From positions 5,332,001 to 5,396,000 of the forward strand of contig NZ_AP022612.1 in NCBI RefSeq assembly GCF_010729895.1: a stretch of 64,000 nt of DNA, given 5' to 3'. The position numbers were made by a program, and so were the translations under genes. Source of the stretch: Mycolicibacterium confluentis. Its GTDB lineage: Bacteria; Actinomycetota; Actinomycetes; Mycobacteriales; Mycobacteriaceae. A model generated the notes under the pieces. It was not told where the DNA came from. It made no database searches and saw only the letters and a list, made by a program, of their open reading frames with translations. Positions 33,465 to 41,963 of the stretch are shown piece by piece (positions within the stretch are counted from its first letter, which is position 1; each line of letters begins with the position of its first letter).

Positions 33465-34738
33465 CGTCCGCACATCACGTACCGGTCGCGATCGTCGGCG
33501 GCGGGCAGGCCGGTCTGTCCGTCAGCTGGTATCTCGGCCGCGCCGGCATCGAACACGTCGTCCTGGAGTCCCACACCCCGGTGCACGCATGGGCCGACAA
33601 CCGTTGGGACAACTTCACCCTGGTGACGCCGAACTGGCACTGTCAGCTGCCCGGTTACCCCTACGCAGGTTCCGACCCCGACGGATTCATGACCCGCGAC
33701 GAAGTCGTCGCGTGGTTGGCCGACTGGCTGGACACCTTCACCCCGCCGGTGCGGGCCCACACCCGGGTGACCAGGCTGCAGAACCGCCCCGAGGGCGGGT
33801 TCGAGCTCACATTGCAGACGTCCGCGGGCAGCGAAACTCTCACCTGCGAGAGTGCGGTGATCGCGACCGGGGGCTACCCGCTTCCGGTGATTCCGTCGTT
33901 CGCCGGCTCGCTGGACCCTGCAGTCGTCCAAATCCACTCCGAGCAGTACCGCAACCCCAGCCAGCTGCCAGACGGCGCCGTGCTGGTGGTCGGGACAGGG
34001 CAGTCCGGCACCCAGATCGCCGAGGATCTGCATCTGGCCGGTCGCCAAGTTCACCTCGCGGTCGGCAGCGCGCCCCGCGTGGCGCGCTTCTACCGCGGTC
34101 GGGACTGCATGACCTGGCTCGCCGAGATGGGCGTGTATGACCGCCCGGCCCAGCAGTATCCGGGCGGAAAGGCGGCGATCGAGAAGACCAATCACTATGT
34201 GACCGGGCGTGACGGTGGCCGGGATGTGGATCTGCGGCAGTTCGCGCTCGACGGGATGAAGCTCTACGGAACGCTGGCCGACGGCAGGGACTCCACGCTG
34301 CACTTTGACCCGAATCTGCGCGCGGCCCTGAATGCGGCCGATTCGGTGTACAACTCGATCTGCTCGGACATCGACGCCCACATCGAGCGCGAGCAGATCA
34401 GTGCGCCGCCGGCCACCCGGTACGCGCCGGTGTGGGAACCCGAAGCGGAGCCCATCAATGTGGACTTGGCGGCCGAGAACGTCACCAGCATCGTGTGGGC
34501 GATCGGCTACCGGCCCGACTATCGGTGGATCGAGGCCAGTGCGTTCGACGGCGGTGGTCGTCCCATGCAGACCCGCGGCATCACCGCGGTACCCGGCCTG
34601 AGCTTCATCGGCCTGCCCTGGATGCACACCTGGGGTTCAGGCCGATTCCTGGGGATCGACCGCGACGCCTCCCACATCGCCGCGACCCTCATCAGCGGTC
34701 ACCACGAGTCGGTGCTGCGGCTCGCCGTCGGGCACTGA
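33461..34738 (+). CDS. MSMEG_0569-family flavin-dependent oxidoreductase
   Basis: 425 residues. Two Rossmann dinucleotide-binding motifs are seen: FAD-type VAIVGGGQAGLSVSWYLG at the N-terminus and NADPH-type LVVGTGQSGTQIAEDL at about residue 180. VWAIGYRPDYRWI near the end closes the FAD site. The layout is that of flavin monooxygenases and related CzcO-like enzymes. In related Nit1C clusters this is the NitH-type oxygenase. It is coupled to the 98-aa protein upstream and lies 15 bp from the radical SAM gene, which has its own AAAAGGAG. Confidence 0.88.
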   Translation: MTSAHHVPVAIVGGGQAGLSVSWYLGRAGIEHVVLESHTPVHAWADNRWDNFTLVTPNWHCQLPGYPYAGSDPDGFMTRDEVVAWLADWLDTFTPPVRAHTRVTRLQNRPEGGFELTLQTSAGSETLTCESAVIATGGYPLPVIPSFAGSLDPAVVQIHSEQYRNPSQLPDGAVLVVGTGQSGTQIAEDLHLAGRQVHLAVGSAPRVARFYRGRDCMTWLAEMGVYDRPAQQYPGGKAAIEKTNHYVTGRDGGRDVDLRQFALDGMKLYGTLADGRDSTLHFDPNLRAALNAADSVYNSICSDIDAHIEREQISAPPATRYAPVWEPEAEPINVDLAAENVTSIVWAIGYRPDYRWIEASAFDGGGRPMQTRGITAVPGLSFIGLPWMHTWGSGRFLGIDRDASHIAATLISGHHESVLRLAVGH

Positions 34739-34753
34739 AAAGGAGACCGCGAG

Positions 34754-35809
34754 ATGTCTGCATCCACCCGAGTTGATCTGGCACTGCTGGGAATCCGCGG
34801 CCGGCCACCGGTCAGCCGGACCGCAGGCGCAGGACCGAGCGCCGACGGGCACCTGGTCATCGACGGCCTCAACGCCGCGATCCCGCGAAACCCCAACAGC
34901 CCCTTCGTCTTCGACGGCACCCGGGTGATTCTCGACGGCGAGGACACCGGGCTCGATGTCGAAGTCGTCGCTCGGCCGCACTTCTATGACCTGGTGACCC
35001 CCGATGGCGTGCCCTACGAGAAGCTGGCCCGCCTGCACGGCCGCAACGTCCTGGCCACCACCGTCGTTCAGACCTGCATCCGATACAGCGCCGACCAACG
35101 CTGCCGGTTCTGCACCATCGAGGAGTCGCTGCGCTCGGGCGCCACCACCGCCGTCAAACGTCCCGCCGAGCTCGCCGAGGTCGCCGCCGCTGCCGTTCGC
35201 CTCGACGGCGTGACCCAGATGGTCATGACCACTGGAACCTCGGCGGGCAGTGACCGCGGCGCCCGCCACCTCGCCCGGTGCGTGCGCGCCGTCAAGGCGG
35301 CGGTGCCGACGCTGCCGATCCAGGTGCAGTGCGAACCACCCGCCGATCCTGCGGTGCTGACCGAACTGCGGGAGGCCGGCGCCGACGCCATCGGCATCCA
35401 CATCGAATCCCTCGAAGAGGACGTCCGGCGTCGCTGGATGCCCGGAAAGGCCACCGTGTCGGTGGAGCGCTACCGAGACGCCTGGCGAGAGGCCGTCCGA
35501 GTGTTCGGCCGCAACCAGGTCTCGACCTACCTGCTCGTCGGACTCGGCGAGGACGCCGAGCAGATGATCAGCGGGGCCGCCGATCTCATCGAGATGGGCG
35601 TGTACCCATTCGTCGTCCCGTTCCGCCCGCAGCCGGGGTCGTTGGCGGTCGACGTCGATGGCGCGGCGGCGCCCGATGCCGCCGTTGTCGAGAAGGTCAG
35701 CCGCGAGGTCGCGCTGTTGCTGCGCGCTGCCGGGATGACCGGTGCCGACCAACGTGCGGGCTGCGCAGCCTGCGGCGCGTGCGGCGTGCTGCAGAACCTG
35801 GGCGCCTGA
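34754..35809 (+). CDS. MSMEG_0568-family radical SAM protein
   Basis: 351 residues. The SAM-type 4Fe-4S site is CIRYSADQRCRFC, i.e. CX8CX2C instead of the usual CX3CX2C; the GGE-like motif reads TTGTSAG. A second Cys cluster, CAACGAC, closes the protein (CxxCxxC), probably binding an auxiliary Fe-S cluster. A TIM-barrel-like middle includes VQCEPPADP and IGIHIESLEE. A radical transformation of the pathway substrate is expected; the chemistry is unknown. The stop overlaps the next start (TGATG). Confidence 0.88.
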   Translation: MSASTRVDLALLGIRGRPPVSRTAGAGPSADGHLVIDGLNAAIPRNPNSPFVFDGTRVILDGEDTGLDVEVVARPHFYDLVTPDGVPYEKLARLHGRNVLATTVVQTCIRYSADQRCRFCTIEESLRSGATTAVKRPAELAEVAAAAVRLDGVTQMVMTTGTSAGSDRGARHLARCVRAVKAAVPTLPIQVQCEPPADPAVLTELREAGADAIGIHIESLEEDVRRRWMPGKATVSVERYRDAWREAVRVFGRNQVSTYLLVGLGEDAEQMISGAADLIEMGVYPFVVPFRPQPGSLAVDVDGAAAPDAAVVEKVSREVALLLRAAGMTGADQRAGCAACGACGVLQNLGA

Positions 35810-37230
35810 TGATCCCGTTCACGGCCAGCGGTCACAGCGCCCCCGTCAGTTCGTCCATCCTCTGCGGGACACCGCGCCCGTCGGCGTCGTACCTGGTGAT
35901 CCGGGCCGAGAGCGCCTCGCAGATCGCCGGCTATCGGCAACTGCGCCATGACTCTTTCGTCACCGAGCAGGGGCTGTTCACCCGCACCGACCGCGACGAC
36001 ATCGACGACGACCCGCGCACCGTGGTGCTGGTGGCGAGCAGCCCCGAGGGCCGCCTCCTCGGCGGCGTCCGTCTGGCACCGGCCACAGCGACCGATCTCG
36101 GCTGGTGGACGGGCAGTCGGTTGGTGACCGACCCGGCGGTTCGCGCGAGCGGCGTCGGCCCGGCACTGGTCCGGGCGGCGTGCGCCTTCGCCGAGGCGTC
36201 GGGCGTGCTGCGCTTCGAGGCGACGGTGCAGCAGCGTTATGCCGCCCTATTCGACACGCTCGGCTGGCAGCGGGTGGGATCGCGCCGGGTGGCCGGCGTC
36301 GAACACGCCTGGATGCGCTGGCCGCTGGACCCGGTGCAGCGTGCCGCCGCTGCCACCAAGTCATTTCTGGGCTCGACCCTGGCGCCGCTGCGGCGGACTC
36401 CCGGTGGCCTGGGGCCGGCGGGTTTCGTCGGGGACGACGGCGTCCCGGTCGGCGGGACCGACCTGATCGCCGCCTGTGATGCCATCATCCCGTCGATGGT
36501 CGAACGGGATCCTGAATGGGCGGGCTGGTGTTCGGTGCTGGTCAACGTCAACGATCTGACCGCGATGGGCGCTGCGCCGGTGGGGCTGCTCGACGCTGTG
36601 GGTGCCCCCACCCGCGGCATCCTCGACCGGGTGATCTCCGGTGTCGCGGCGGCCTCGGCCGCCTGGCAGGTGCCCGTCCTGGGCGGACACACCCAACTCG
36701 GTGTCCCCGCCGCGCTGTCGGTGACCGCGCTGGGCCGCACCCGCGCACCGGTCCGTGCCGGCGGCGGCATCGTCGGCGACCCGATCCGGTTGACCGTCGA
36801 CACCACCGGTCGGTGGCGGCCGGGTTACCACGGGCGGCAATGGGATTCGACGAGTACGCGCAGCAGCGCGGACCTGGCGGCGATGACCACCCTGGTGGCA
36901 CGCTCGGCACCCCGGGCGGCCAAGGATGTCAGCATGGCCGGCATCGTCGGAACACTGGGGATGATGGCCGAAGCCTGCGGCACCGGTGCCGAACTGGAGG
37001 TGTCCACCGTGCCCCGCCCGGCGGACGCCGCAGTGGGTGACTGGCTGACCTGTTTTCCCGGCTACGCCATGTTGACCGCCGGCCCGCAGGCGCCCGCGGC
37101 GGCCCCACATAGTGTTGTCAACACCGAGTGTGGCTTTCTCACAAGAGATCTGGGTGTCCGGCTGCGCTGGCCCGACGGCGTGGTCACGTCAGCGCTCACA
37201 CCGGCGGTGACCGGTCTCGGATCGAGCTGA
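35809..37230 (+). CDS. Fused GNAT acetyltransferase-AIR synthase-like protein (MSMEG_0567)
   Basis: 473 residues from the ATG at 35809 that overlaps the radical SAM stop. Residues about 25-180 form a GNAT domain (YLVIRAESASQIAGYRQLRH, GVGPALVRAACAFAE, YAALFDTLGWQRVG). Residues about 190-470 form an AIR synthase/PurM-like ATP-dependent domain (GDDGVPVGGTDLIAA, VLVNVNDLTAMGAAPVGLLD, VLGGHTQLG). In cyanobacteria the two activities are separate neighbours (Sll0786, Sll0787), so here they are fused. PurM relatives activate an amide or formyl oxygen with ATP (PurM, PurL, SelD, HypE), and the GNAT domain would acylate an amine. The substrate is unknown. Confidence 0.88.
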   Translation: MIPFTASGHSAPVSSSILCGTPRPSASYLVIRAESASQIAGYRQLRHDSFVTEQGLFTRTDRDDIDDDPRTVVLVASSPEGRLLGGVRLAPATATDLGWWTGSRLVTDPAVRASGVGPALVRAACAFAEASGVLRFEATVQQRYAALFDTLGWQRVGSRRVAGVEHAWMRWPLDPVQRAAAATKSFLGSTLAPLRRTPGGLGPAGFVGDDGVPVGGTDLIAACDAIIPSMVERDPEWAGWCSVLVNVNDLTAMGAAPVGLLDAVGAPTRGILDRVISGVAAASAAWQVPVLGGHTQLGVPAALSVTALGRTRAPVRAGGGIVGDPIRLTVDTTGRWRPGYHGRQWDSTSTRSSADLAAMTTLVARSAPRAAKDVSMAGIVGTLGMMAEACGTGAELEVSTVPRPADAAVGDWLTCFPGYAMLTAGPQAPAAAPHSVVNTECGFLTRDLGVRLRWPDGVVTSALTPAVTGLGSS

Positions 37231-37236
37231 GCCACC

Positions 37237-38082
37237 ATGGCACCGGTGGTCCTGGCGGCGGTGGCGGCACACTTCGGCCGCGACGTGCCGCGCTGCGTGG
37301 ACAAGGCCGTCGGCATCATCGACACCGCCCGCCATGAGGGCGTTGACCTCCTGGTCCTTCCCGACGCCTGCCTGGGCGGGTATATCGGGGACTTCCAGGC
37401 GCCCGATCCCGACGACCCACCACCGGCGCTGGACCACGACGGACCGGAGATCGCCGCGATCGTCGCTGCGGCTGGACCGGCGACGGTGTGCCTGGGATAC
37501 GCCGAGGCCGCACCCGGCGGAGGCCGCTACAACACCGCTGTCTGCGTCACCGGCGACGGAGTGCTGGGCAGCTACCGCAAGGTGCATCAACCCGCCGGTG
37601 AAGCCCTGACCTACCTCGCCGGTGACCGGTTCTCCACCTTCGACACCCCGGTGGGCCGGCTCGGCATGCTCATCGACTACGACAAGACCTTCCCCGAAGC
37701 TGCCCGCACCCTGGCCGCTGCCGACGCCGGCATCATCGCCGCGCTGTCGGCGTGGCCGGCCAGCATCACCGACCGTGCCTCACGCCTGCCGGCCGACCGG
37801 CAGTCGCGACTGTTCGACCTCTACGACTGCGCGCGGGCCGCCGAGAACCAGGTGGTTTTGGTGTCGTCGAACCAAACCGGAGTGACGGGCAACCTGCGCT
37901 TCCTGGGCCAGGCCAAGATCGTCGGCCCCGGTGGGGACATCCTGGCCACCACCCGCGCCAAAGGTGGGCTGGCCAGAATCGAGATCGATGTCGATGGCGA
38001 GATCGCTCGTGCCCGAAAGGTGTTGAATCACTTGGCCGAACTGCGTCCCGACACCTACCAGAGCCGCGGTGAGTGCCGATGA
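37237..38082 (+). CDS. Nitrilase-superfamily protein with degenerate triad (predicted pseudoenzyme)
   Basis: 281 residues, closely similar to the active-looking paralogue at 32285-33175. The fold motifs are kept (DLLVLPDACLGGY, GSYRKVHQP, GRLGMLIDYDKTFPEAA, ALSAWPAS), but the catalytic Glu is Asp (LPDA) and the catalytic Cys is Asp (LIDYDK versus QICYDK). The Lys is kept. Without Cys no acyl-enzyme can form, so hydrolysis is not expected. It may be a structural or regulatory partner in a hetero-oligomer, since nitrilases assemble into dimers and larger forms. It starts 6 bp after the GNAT-AIRS gene and overlaps the glycosyltransferase by 4 bp. The M. smegmatis counterpart is MSMEG_0566. Confidence 0.88.
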   Translation: MAPVVLAAVAAHFGRDVPRCVDKAVGIIDTARHEGVDLLVLPDACLGGYIGDFQAPDPDDPPPALDHDGPEIAAIVAAAGPATVCLGYAEAAPGGGRYNTAVCVTGDGVLGSYRKVHQPAGEALTYLAGDRFSTFDTPVGRLGMLIDYDKTFPEAARTLAAADAGIIAALSAWPASITDRASRLPADRQSRLFDLYDCARAAENQVVLVSSNQTGVTGNLRFLGQAKIVGPGGDILATTRAKGGLARIEIDVDGEIARARKVLNHLAELRPDTYQSRGECR

Positions 38083-39176
38083 GCCTGCGCGTTGCGCTTC
38101 TCACCTACTCCACGAAGCCACGCGGCGGTGTGGTTCACACCCTCAACCTTGCCGAGGCGCTGGCCGCCCAGGGTGCCGATGTCACCGTGTGGTCATTGGC
38201 CCGCGCCGGGGACCGCGGGTTCTTCCGTCCGGTTTCTCCCGCTGTCTCGGTTCGACTCGTCGAGTTCACCGACGTCGCCGGGGACACCGTCACCGACCGC
38301 ATTGTCCGCTCCATCGAACTGCTCCGGCAGGCGTTCACGCCGCAGGACTACGACATCGTGCACGCGCAGGACTGCATCAGCGCCAACGCCGTCGGCAGCT
38401 GCATCCGCACCATCCACCACCTCGACGAGTTCACCACGCCGGTGCTCGCGCAGTGCCACGAGCGGGCGATCATCGAGCCCTACGCGCGGATCTGCGTCTC
38501 CGAGGCGGTGGCCGCCGAGGTGCGCGCGGGGTGGGCGCTGTCGCCCACGGTCATCCCCAACGGTGTTCAAGCGCAGCGGTTCACCGACGCAGCCGGTGAC
38601 TCACCGGAGGCCGTCGCCGCACGACGCCGCTGGCAGTCGCAACTGGGCCGCTACGTGCTGGCCGTCGGCGGCATCGAACCGCGCAAAGGCACGATCGATC
38701 TGGTCGACGCGATGGCGCTTCTGCGACGCCGAGATCCGCGGCTGACGCTGGTGATCGCCGGCGGTGAAACGTTGTTCGATTACCGCGACTACCGCACGGC
38801 CTTCGACCAACGGTGTCTCGAACACGGTGTCAGCCCGGTGATCCTCGGCGCCATCGAGGATTCCGACCTGCCTGCCCTGGTCGCCGGCTGCGCGGCGTTC
38901 GCGTTCCCTTCGACCAAGGAGGGATTCGGTCTCGCCGCGATGGAGGCGCTTGCCGCGGGCCGCCCCGTCGTCGGACGAGACTTACCGGTGCTGCGCGAAG
39001 TGTTCGGTGCCACCATCGGTTTCGCGACCGACGCTGCCGGCTTCGCCGAGGCGCTGACCGCAGCGCTCACACATTCCCAGGATCCGGCGGCCGGACGCGC
39101 GCTGGCGGCATCCAGGACCTGGGCCAGCGCCGCGCGAGCGCACCTCGACTTCTACCTGCGCCACTCTCGGCGCTGA
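38079..39176 (+). CDS. MSMEG_0565-family glycosyltransferase (GT4 type)
   Basis: 365 residues, last gene of the block. GT-B fold: N-terminal LLTYSTKPRGGVVHTLNLA, the linker VIPNGV, then the donor-binding half with VGGIEPRKG, GAIEDSDLPALVAG and the GT4 EX7E motif in PSTKEGFGLAAMEALAAGRP. Cytoplasmic, no membrane segment. Its presence suggests that the end product of the cluster is a glycoside or a glycosylated small molecule. Convergent with the aldehyde dehydrogenase, 10 bp apart. Confidence 0.9.
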   Translation: MSLRVALLTYSTKPRGGVVHTLNLAEALAAQGADVTVWSLARAGDRGFFRPVSPAVSVRLVEFTDVAGDTVTDRIVRSIELLRQAFTPQDYDIVHAQDCISANAVGSCIRTIHHLDEFTTPVLAQCHERAIIEPYARICVSEAVAAEVRAGWALSPTVIPNGVQAQRFTDAAGDSPEAVAARRRWQSQLGRYVLAVGGIEPRKGTIDLVDAMALLRRRDPRLTLVIAGGETLFDYRDYRTAFDQRCLEHGVSPVILGAIEDSDLPALVAGCAAFAFPSTKEGFGLAAMEALAAGRPVVGRDLPVLREVFGATIGFATDAAGFAEALTAALTHSQDPAAGRALAASRTWASAARAHLDFYLRHSRR

Positions 39177-39186
39177 CGACAGGCGC

Positions 39187-40611
39187 CTACTGCGGCGCGT
39201 ATCCCAACGCGGCTTTGGTCTCCAGGAACTCATCGAAGGCGAAGTGTCCCCACTCGCGGCCGTTGCCACTGCGCTTGTACCCGCCGAACGGCGCGCTGAT
39301 GTCGAAATTGTGGTTGATGGCCACCGAACCCGCCCGGATCCGGCGGACCACCGCGCGGGCTGTCTCCAGATCCGCGCCCGACACGTAACCGGCGAGCCCG
39401 TACTCGGTGTCGTTGGCGATCTCGACGGCCTGGTCGAGATCGTCGTAGCCGAGGATGCACAGCACGGGGCCGAAGATCTCCTCCCGCGCGATCGTCATGT
39501 CGTTGGTGACGTTGGCGAACACGGTCGGTTTGACGTAGTAGCCGACGCCGAGTCCGTCGGGACGGCCGACTCCGCCGACGACGACGTCGGCGCCCTCGTC
39601 GACACCCTTCTGCAGCAGTCCCTGGATCTTGTCGAACTGCACCTTCGAGGCCACCGGCCCGATCGCTGACTTCTCCGACGGGTCACCAACCTTGACCGCG
39701 GCGGCGGTCTCGCGGGCGATGGCGGCGGCCTCGTCCATCCGGGACTTCGGCACCAGCATCCGCGACGGGGCGTTGCAGCTCTGCCCGCTGTTCACCATCA
39801 TCACCGACACTCCAGAAGCCACACTCTTGGCGAAGTCGGCGTCGTCGAGCACGATGTTGGGGCTCTTGCCGCCGAGTTCCTGCGTGACCCGCTTGACCGT
39901 CGGGGCGGCATTCTTGGCCACCTCGATGCCCGCGCGGGTGGACCCCGTGAAGGAAACCATGTCGATGTCGGGATGGCTGGCCAGCGCGGTGCCGACGCCG
40001 GGGCCGTCGCCGTAGACCAGGTTGTACACCCCGGCCGGGACGCCGGCGGCGTCGATGATCTCGGTGAAGATCTGCGCGGAGTAGGGCGCCACCTCGGACG
40101 GCTTGAGCACCATGGTGTTGCCGGTGGCCAGCGCGGGAAAGACCTTGCAGGCGATCTGGTTGATCGGCCAGTTCCACGGCGTGATCAGGCCGCACACCCC
40201 GATCGGCTCCTTCACCACCAGGGTGCTGCCGTGCTGTTCCTCGAACTGGAACTTCTTCAGCGCCTCGATCGCGGTCGCCAAGTGCCCCATGCCCATCCCG
40301 ACCTGCGAACCCGCGGCCAGGCTCGGGGGCGCGCCCATCTCCTCGCTGACCGCGTCGGCCAGGTCGGACGACCGTTTCTGGTACTCGGCCAGGATCGCTC
40401 CCAGCAGGGCCAGACGTTCGTCACGGGTGGTCAGTGACCAGGTGGTGAACACCTTGCGGGCCGCTTCGACCGCGGCGTCGACGTCGGCCGCACCGCCGAG
40501 GGCGATCCGACCGGAAACCTGTTCGGTGGTCGGGTTGTCGACGTCGAGGCTCTTCGGCTCGATCGGATCCACCCACTGGCCATTGATGTAGAACTTCAGA
40601 TATTCGCGCAC
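39187..40611 (-). CDS. NAD(P)-dependent aldehyde dehydrogenase
   Basis: 474 residues of the ALDH superfamily: TPWNWPINQ, KPSEVAPYSA, FTGSTRAG (cofactor loop), catalytic Glu in TQELGGKSPN, catalytic Cys in NSGQSCNAPSRM, and EEIFGPVL. It oxidises an aldehyde to the acid; the specificity is not readable. It is convergent with the nitrilase cluster and divergent from the kinase operon, so it could take part in either pathway or neither. The 230-bp region upstream contains two overlapping palindromes nearer the kinase. Confidence 0.93.
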   Translation of the reverse strand: MREYLKFYINGQWVDPIEPKSLDVDNPTTEQVSGRIALGGAADVDAAVEAARKVFTTWSLTTRDERLALLGAILAEYQKRSSDLADAVSEEMGAPPSLAAGSQVGMGMGHLATAIEALKKFQFEEQHGSTLVVKEPIGVCGLITPWNWPINQIACKVFPALATGNTMVLKPSEVAPYSAQIFTEIIDAAGVPAGVYNLVYGDGPGVGTALASHPDIDMVSFTGSTRAGIEVAKNAAPTVKRVTQELGGKSPNIVLDDADFAKSVASGVSVMMVNSGQSCNAPSRMLVPKSRMDEAAAIARETAAAVKVGDPSEKSAIGPVASKVQFDKIQGLLQKGVDEGADVVVGGVGRPDGLGVGYYVKPTVFANVTNDMTIAREEIFGPVLCILGYDDLDQAVEIANDTEYGLAGYVSGADLETARAVVRRIRAGSVAINHNFDISAPFGGYKRSGNGREWGHFAFDEFLETKAALGYAPQ

Positions 40612-40761
40612 GGTCCCACTCTTCCTCAGCGTCGACGGATTCGGGAGAGTTCTGAGCGCATCATTTTCCGACCAAACCCTCCATTCAACGGGAAGGGGCG
40701 GGCGGTGGCCTCTGCCCGGCCACTCAGAAGTCTTGCGGGGGCACTCACGGCGCGTTTAAGA

Positions 40762-40787
40762 TCGTTCCGTATTTGAACGAATGTTCA
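40762..40787. promoter_or_regulatory. Overlapping palindromes before the kinase operon
   Basis: TCGTTC-N7-GAACGA (40762-40767 and 40775-40780) overlaps TGAAC-GAAT-GTTCA (40774-40787). Both arm sets are perfect and sit 55-80 bp before ATG 40842, which also argues against a start as far upstream as 40773. Probable operator in the ALDH-kinase divergent region. Confidence 0.5.
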
Positions 40788-40841
40788 CATTTCGGAGGGA
40801 CGCACGCCGAGACCGTCCGCGACGACAACCGGAAGAGGGAC

Positions 40842-41963
40842 ATGACGCCGCACCGGACGGAGGCATCAGCCCCCCGTACGACCGACCACCTGGACAGCTT
40901 CTTCGACCGCGTGGTCGCGGACACCGGACTGAACGGAAACGGTGCGCCGATCAGCACCGGCGTGGTCGATGACCACCTGCGTCGCCACTTCAACCTCTCC
41001 GGTGAGCTCAAGCGGATTCCCACCGAGAAGGACGACACGTTCAAGCTCACGACCGACACCCGCCCCTACCTGGTGAAGGTCGCCGCGGCGGATGAGGATC
41101 CGGCGATAGTTGATCTGCAGAGTTCGGTGATGCGGTTCCTCGGCCAGAGTGCACCTGAACTTCCCGTTCCCGGACTTCTCAGCACCGCAGACGGCGCTGT
41201 TCACGTGGAGATCCCCTGCGGGACAGGTGAATCACCACGCCTGCTGCGGGTCATGGAGTTCATTGAGGGAAGCACGCTGAGCGAGGCCACGCCGTCGCAC
41301 TCCCAGTTGGAGGATGTCGGAGCGGCCTTGGCGAAGCTGTCGATCGCGCTGCGCCCCTTCAGCCACCCCCGCGAGGATCGACTGGTCCTGTGGGATCTGG
41401 CCAACTTCCACCGACTGGGCGAGTTGCGCCAGTACGTCAGGGAGGCCGAGCACCAGAGGCTGGCCGATCTGGTGTTCGCCCGCTACGAGGACATGGTCGT
41501 GCCGGTGCTGCCGGATCTCGAAACCCAGTTCGTCCACAACGATTTCAGCCCGTACAACACCATCGTCGACGACGCGTCCCCCGAGTACGTCACCGGCATC
41601 CTGGACTTCGGCGACTCCGGACGGTCGGCGGTCATCTTCGACGTGACCGTCGCGGTGGCCAATCAGATCGACAGCAGGCTGACCGACCCGTGGGCCCGGG
41701 CATTGTCGGTGTTGTCGGGATACCGACGCGTGCGCGACCTTCCCGATGACCACGTCGATCTGCTGGCCGCGACGGTGCCCGCCCGACTGGTATTGCGGGT
41801 GCTCATCGCCGGGTGGCGGGCTCAGCAGAACCCAGAACGACACGAGTACCTGATGAGCCATGCGGGGCGGGACTGGGTCGACCTCGACGCGATCATGAGC
41901 GTCCCGGTCAGCGACGTCGTCACCAAACTGCGCTCCACTGCAACGTCAGGAAGGTCCGCATGA
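40842..41963 (+). CDS. APH/choline-kinase-fold phosphotransferase
   Basis: About 373 residues from ATG 40842 (GGAAGAGGG upstream); the frame is open to 40773. The aminoglycoside/choline-kinase fold has the catalytic loop FVHNDFSPYNTI (Brenner HxDxxxxN) and metal-binding Asp in GILDFGDSG. It is coupled by an ATGA overlap to a class III aminotransferase-like gene of the phospholyase type. In animals and some bacteria the same pairing (hydroxylysine kinase plus 5-phosphohydroxylysine or phosphoethanolamine phospholyase) breaks down amino alcohols. It therefore probably phosphorylates an amino-alcohol substrate; antibiotic resistance is unlikely. Confidence 0.85.
   Translation: MTPHRTEASAPRTTDHLDSFFDRVVADTGLNGNGAPISTGVVDDHLRRHFNLSGELKRIPTEKDDTFKLTTDTRPYLVKVAAADEDPAIVDLQSSVMRFLGQSAPELPVPGLLSTADGAVHVEIPCGTGESPRLLRVMEFIEGSTLSEATPSHSQLEDVGAALAKLSIALRPFSHPREDRLVLWDLANFHRLGELRQYVREAEHQRLADLVFARYEDMVVPVLPDLETQFVHNDFSPYNTIVDDASPEYVTGILDFGDSGRSAVIFDVTVAVANQIDSRLTDPWARALSVLSGYRRVRDLPDDHVDLLAATVPARLVLRVLIAGWRAQQNPERHEYLMSHAGRDWVDLDAIMSVPVSDVVTKLRSTATSGRSA

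Noticed and set aside
40773..40841. N-terminal extension of the phosphotransferase
   Set aside because: It begins with TTG inside two overlapping palindromes and lacks a ribosome-binding site; ATG 40842 is better placed.
40842..41963. Aminoglycoside resistance gene
   Set aside because: The APH fold alone is not specific; coupling to a phospholyase-type PLP enzyme points to amino-alcohol metabolism.
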